Assembly (NCBI GenBank): GCA_016758965.1
Contig: JAEPRB010000178.1
Location: 22,021-86,020, forward strand
Source: Circinella minor
Lineage: Eukaryota; Mucoromycota; Mucoromycetes; Mucorales; Lichtheimiaceae
Direction: 5' to 3'
Length of the DNA stretch: 64,000 bases
This document shows positions 59,254 through 64,000 of this stretch, in pieces. A program made the position numbers and the translations under genes. The notes beneath the pieces were generated by a model. That model had not been told where the DNA came from, made no database searches, and saw only the letters and a list, made by a program, of their open reading frames with translations. Position 1 is the stretch's first letter, and the number at the start of each line of letters is the position of its first letter.

Positions 59254-62196
59254 TTAGTGGAGAATTCCATAATGTAATAAGAATAGTTCCAAATCCTGCC
59301 ATCCGCCACCAACTCTAATTAACACCTTGTTGTGAGCTGCCTTTTCCACACTAGTATGCCTCCGTCGTCCTCCTGTATAACTCATCAATTTACATGTATA
59401 AAGTTTTTTGCCTCCTCCAACGGATGGACTTAATTCACTACCAAAATAATATCTTCCTGATCCATTTGAACCTTTTTGACATTTAATAGCGATCGGACTG
59501 GCATTTACAATTTTGGCAACTTCAACATCGAGTGAATCCTTGGGGTCAGGTTTATAAGCTGGATGTTCTTGTACTTGGGGTTGTCGTTCATTTCTCCAAG
59601 ATAATGATGGTGTTAATAAACCATTATTATTATAGTTGTTATAGTTGTTATTGTTGTTGTCATCGTAATAATTAGTATCGCCATAGTGGAATTCGTCGTC
59701 ATAGTCATACTCTTCATCACTAAATGAACTATCTCGACGACGATGATAGTTATACTGGGGTGATGGTGTGCGTGCATTAAATAATCGTGCTTGTGCGGGG
59801 GAACCGGACCGATGCATTATGGCCGGCATGGACTGCTTCTTCCGTAATACCCTCCGTTGCTGGTCAGCAGATGACTGCTGTAACTGTTGCTTAAAGGTCG
59901 CTGTTGGTGGTGAGGGTGAGTTAACTATAAATAAAGATAAGAAAAAAAAATATTAGTTTTTTTTTATTATCGATAAAATATTTATTTTTTTTGCAACGTT
60001 GAAGTTGTCATATATATATCCTTTCTATTTTCCTTTCTAACTAATTAAAATAAACATACGTGCCATGGATGAACGAGGTCGTGGGGTAGGAGATTCTGCT
60101 CGTGAAGGTGTCTTGGGCCGGGGAATAAGCGATGGAGTGACAGATCGACGAACGGGTGACATGGCTCGTTCGCGATCAGGATATGGGACTGGTAATCGAG
60201 TAGGCGATCCTACCCGATCCATACTACTCATGGGACGTGTTGGAATATTATTATTGTATTGACGATGACGATGAGCACTACTATTAGGTGTTGCTGAACG
60301 AACGACTGCCTCTCGTTTTTTCGCTTGTTGCTGCTGCTGCTGTTGTTGTTGTTGCAGTTGTTGTTGCAGTTGTTGATTTGCTGCTTGTTGTTTTCGTAAA
60401 TTGCTACTTTTCGTAGGTTTCATAAAAGATTCCGAAGGCGCCCGATTTGTACCCTTTTTCCGCATATGGTGAGGGTCATCATCGGTACGAGACGAAGAAG
60501 ATACGGATGACGAATCTGATGTGCTAGGCCGTAATAAACTACCAAATGAAAGTGGACTAACAGTACGCTGGTGATGACGACCGTACACCACAGGTGGACT
60601 CATAGTTCGATTATTATTATTATTATTATAATTGTTGGTACCGATACTACTGTGACTTCTCATTCCGCTACTAGGTGTTGCACTTCGTCCGTGTTGCCGA
60701 TCATCATATAAAGGACTACCAGTTCGCGACAATGTCGATCTTGAATAAGGACTTCGTGCACGGTCATACATTCCTGGTGGTTCTGGACTCTTATAACCTT
60801 TCCAACTTTTGTCACTACGATCGCTCATACGAGACCATGCGGGACTAATGGGTCTGTCAGCCATAAGTAATCGTTCCGTTTCCGGTAAATCGCGCATGCG
60901 CAAATCGTCCATTTCAGCCTTTAAATGACTCCATTTTTGCAACATGGTTTGATGCCGTCGTGTGGTTTGAAAATCCTGGCCCACACGTGACGCGATCCCG
61001 TTCCCAAGCATAGCCAACATTCGATCAATGGAAGGTGTATAATACTTGTACTTGGCTTCAAAGTTTTTTTCAGCTGATCGAAACTTGTGTTGATCAATTA
61101 CCACGGGTGCATGATGATTGTTGCTGTGATTTGATCCACAAGAAGAAGAGGATGATATAGATGTAGTGGACCCATGAGGTTTTGGTATACCACCACTAAC
61201 ACGATCCCGTACTTGTTGAATCATGGAATAACATTGAGCAGTTGTCTTTTCTAATCCATCAATCATAACATCCACTTGGTCGGCAACTTGTCTGAACACA
61301 GTCAACCAACGATCCTCTTTAAGCCCATATTTAAGATCATCAATTTCTCCACGCAAGTTTTCCCAGCGTTCCTGCACCATGGCATGTTTTCGTCCAAGGA
61401 CACCCGACTTGTCTGTAGGTGGATAGGTTGCTGAAGTCATACGAGCATATACACGTTCTACTTCTCGAAATACGGGTTCTACTCGATCATCAATGGCTGT
61501 TAAAATTTCGTCGTCTTTATTTACTGTGGTGTTGTTAGATGTTGAACTACTTGTAGATGTTGACACAGTTGTTCCTGACGATGTGGATGGTTTCATCATC
61601 AATTTCTTTTCATGATATTGAAATATCATAAGCGAAATATCATCCAATTGTAATAAAATATGATCCATTGTTGAAGCTAACTGTCTCTCTTCTACTAAAG
61701 CATTCACTGTTTTTGTTACAGAGGATGCAAAATGCTGCAAGCCAGACCATTCACTTTGAATTTTAGCAACCGACATCATCCTACCCGGTTCAATATCATC
61801 TGCCGCTTCTTCATTATTCAGCTCAACAAAAGCAGTTATTATTGGCTGTGCTTGTTCCATTGCAATTTCAAGGGGTTCTGTATTCATGATAGCAACTGTA
61901 TCACCTTTGACTTTTTGTTCCATTGTAAATACCGTCATATGAGCTGCACTTAACCATTCTGTTAACTTTGTTGCGATGGTATTTAGTTTGTTCACAAATT
62001 CTTCATGAGAAAGACTATCACGTATAGTATTTAATTCTTGTAATTCCTTTTGTGGTAATGGAGTGGTACACAAACTATTAAAAACAGGATCTTTCTCCTG
62101 TTCTTTTTGTTGTCGCTGTTCCTGTAATTGTAATAATGGTACTTCTTGTTCTTGTTGTTGCATGTTTAAGGATGGTCCAGGAGCCAATGTCGTCAT
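59254..62196 (-). CDS. Kar9-like protein with C-terminal GAR (Gas2-related) microtubule-binding domain
   Basis: Two exons, 62196-60060 and 59924-59254, joined in phase 1 by a 135-bp intron; 935 residues. Residues ~30-480 are helical spectrin-like segments; RWENLRGEIDDLKYGLKEDR and KWSHLKAEMDDLRMRDL match the paired helices of the fungal Kar9 family. A long Ser/Pro/Arg-rich region (residues ~490-790) with repeated RSxTP/SP sites follows; such regions bind EB1-type proteins and are CDK targets. The C-terminal ~75 residues are a GAR domain: GRYYFGSEL, KKLYTCKLMSYTG and NKVLIRVGGGWQDLELFLLH. Kar9 links microtubule plus ends to cortical transport for spindle and nuclear positioning; GAR domains bind microtubules. 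The pairing suggests a cortex-microtubule linker. The ATG at 62196 follows stops in frame. Confidence 0.82.
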
Positions 62197-62463
62197 TTTA
62201 GTTTATAATTATTGTTATGGTAATAGGATAAAAAAAAGAAAAGATATATATTCGTTGTTGTATATAATAGTAATTTTTTTTCTTTTTTCAATTAAAAGAA
62301 TGAAAAAAAAAAACTAGAAGGAGGAGAGGGTATATTTCAAAAGAAAACTTGTGGAAAACAAAAAGAGAAAGCGTTTCAGTATATATTTATTATTATAATG
62401 TTTTATTTACGTTATATTCCTCTTTGTCTTTACTATACCTTTTGGTTATTATTATTGTATTAT

Positions 62464-62494
<31 letters not shown>

Positions 62495-63780
62495 AATAAA
62501 AAAAAAAGTTTGGGGGGTAAAGGTATTAAAAAGGGGTTCTGCCTGGTTTGTTCTTAAGTGAATGGAAACAAAAAAAAAAAAAGTTTGTATGCACAATTTG
62601 AAAGTTTCCGCTATTTCATCAACAGGGCATACACCTAAAAAAAAAAAAAAAAAGAGCTTGGTTATTCAAATGTTACACAAATTTCAACAGACACGTTTTT
62701 TTTTCTTTATATTATTTTTAGTTGTTAATGGATTTTGTGTTTTATAAAGACAGTTTCATCTCTTTTCATTCATATATTATTTGTTTGTTTGATATATTTT
62801 CTTATTGTATATATAATCTCATATATTTATTAATAATTTATTCGGCTTTAAAAAGGAATTGGAAAAAAAAAGTTTTTTTTTTTTTTTTTAGCTATAATAT
62901 AACTTCTTGGCGGAAAGAAAAAATAAATAATATTATATAAGATATGTGTGTGTGGGTGGGTGGGTGTGTGGGTGTGTAGGTGGGTGTGATATAAAGCGTG
63001 GATTTAGATATGCATGTATGTAAGAGCAATCCTTATATCTCCTGAACTGAATTATTAACACTGGTTGAACTTACACAAATCTTTTATACACATGACCATT
63101 ATTTTATTTTATTTTATTTTACTTTATGGACCACCTGAGCTTTTTCTTGTAACATGCGAAAAGAACAGGTTTTATATTCTTAACTTTAATTGATCAAAAT
63201 GTAAATTATTATTAGGCACTACTATTATATATATCTTGCATAAATCAAAAAAAAGAGAGAGAGAGAGAAGTGTAACAGGTAAAAAAAAAAAAAAAGTTAG
63301 GGAATGCTCAACTTAATTTTTGTAGTTATTTCATTGTTAAGTAGTACTATTATTTATATATGGTGGATAACATTTAAATAATTACTTTGAATAATATTTT
63401 TATTACTAATAATAGCAAAGAAGAATGAAAATAGCTTTGATGAAATGTATTGACACAAACTGCCCTTTGATAATAAAAAATTAAAATTTATCTGAAACAA
63501 CAAACAAATAGGAGGTAACCCGCCTAAAATACTATATTCAAATTAAAATATTTTATGTCCTCTCATTAAACATATGGTAGCTCGTTATATTCATTGTATC
63601 TACCTTAGCTTTTTTTTTTTTTTTAACTAAAAATATTGTAAAAGTGTAATAATAATCGTGCATGAATAATATGGTTGTTTATCCAGATCGACAAGTTGGG
63701 CTATAATAAAATGTCTGGGCTTTAGTAAACGAAGAAAGTGAAAATTTCAATAATAAGAGTAAAAAAAAATCGTGTCTCAC
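62197..63780. other. Upstream region of the Kar9/GAR gene
   Basis: AT-rich with poly-A/T runs, an ATT microsatellite (~62459-62486) and a GT/GGGT minisatellite (62944-62988). No coding exon found. Confidence 0.5.
62944..62988. repeat. TGTG/TGGG minisatellite
   Basis: Imperfect array of GTGTG and GGGTGG words, strongly strand-asymmetric (T and G only apart from a single A in GTAGG). Confidence 0.8.
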
Positions 63781-64000
63781 CTAGTTACTTCCCAGTCGGA
63801 CTTCGTGTCGGTGCTGTACTGATACGTCTATATGATAAAAATTATATTAGTTTGCTTTTATCATTTATGATAGCATAAACACTAATTAAAAAGAGCAATA
63901 ATTACCACTCGGAGGCATAGCAGTATTGAAAATATTGTCAAGATCTTGTCTTGTGTACTTGATATTTTTTGAGCTTGTACGGGAGAAAGGGAATATGGGT
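63781..64000 (-). CDS. C-terminal exons of an unidentified gene, cut by window edge
   Basis: Two exons on the minus strand: 64000-63906 (continuing out of the window) and 63827-63781, joined in phase 1 by a 78-bp intron with GTAATT donor and ATATAG acceptor. The visible 47 residues end RHEVRLGSN before a TAG stop. The segment SSKNIKYTRQDLDNIFNTAM looks like a conserved helix; Tyr-x4-Leu recalls eIF4E-binding motifs, but the match is too short to use. Unidentified. Confidence 0.45.

Noticed and set aside
1..64000. tRNA, rRNA, snRNA genes, CRISPR arrays and bacterial-type operons
   Set aside because: I looked for B-box-like GGTTCGANTCC and conserved RNA words and saw none; the window is eukaryotic, so CRISPR and operon calls do not apply.

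Overview
The window looks like nuclear DNA of an early-diverging filamentous fungus, most probably a Mucorales-type Mucoromycotina. It is AT-rich. Its genes are broken by many short AT-rich GT-AG introns, up to 17 in one gene. It carries fungal-specific genes (Npr3, Num1/Mcp5-type PH protein, Kar9/GAR protein, cytosolic pyruvate carboxylase) and decayed copies of a transposon-associated family I associate with mucoralean genomes. I rebuilt the gene models by hand from splice sites and reading-frame continuity; in every multi-exon model the exon phases close exactly.

Layout. 1-3094 (+): C-terminal part of a Num1/Mcp5-type cortical anchor. 3424-5969 (-): NPR3 of the TORC1-inhibiting SEACIT/GATOR1 complex. 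6440-9640: a mobile-element graveyard with a broken orphan gene, a hAT-like fragment, a clean 176-bp pogo-type MITE and a retrotransposon scrap. 10269-11124 (+): four-helix Fig1/claudin-like membrane protein. 12052-14344 (-): three-finger C2H2 transcription factor with a GC-AG intron. 14345-25986: an 11.6-kb region with no gene I can support. 25987-30448 (+): RRP12. 30693-34078 (-): APC5, 18 exons. 34399-34875 (-): small Cys-rich zinc protein. 35559-39158 (+): Tof1/Swi1 (Timeless family). 39928-42788 (+): four-CBS, PB1, tail-anchored protein. 44758-45717 (+): intronless orphan made of two copies of a coiled-coil module. 46126-51600: a second mobile-element graveyard. 51673-53608 (+): MATE transporter. 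54207-58336 (-): pyruvate carboxylase. 59254-62196 (-): Kar9/GAR microtubule protein. 63781-64000 (-): last exons of an unidentified gene.

How the genes relate. There is no operon-like logic, but there are themes. Num1-type and Kar9/GAR proteins both act in microtubule-dependent nuclear positioning. APC5 and Tof1 act in the cell cycle, and the Tof1 promoter carries two MCB boxes and an SCB-like site. NPR3 and RRP12 belong to nutrient signalling and ribosome production. The best candidates for something new are the tandem-duplicated coiled-coil orphan, the intergenic enrichment of the palindrome TACGTA, and the long gene-free region upstream of the zinc-finger gene. None of these amounts to a demonstrated new system.
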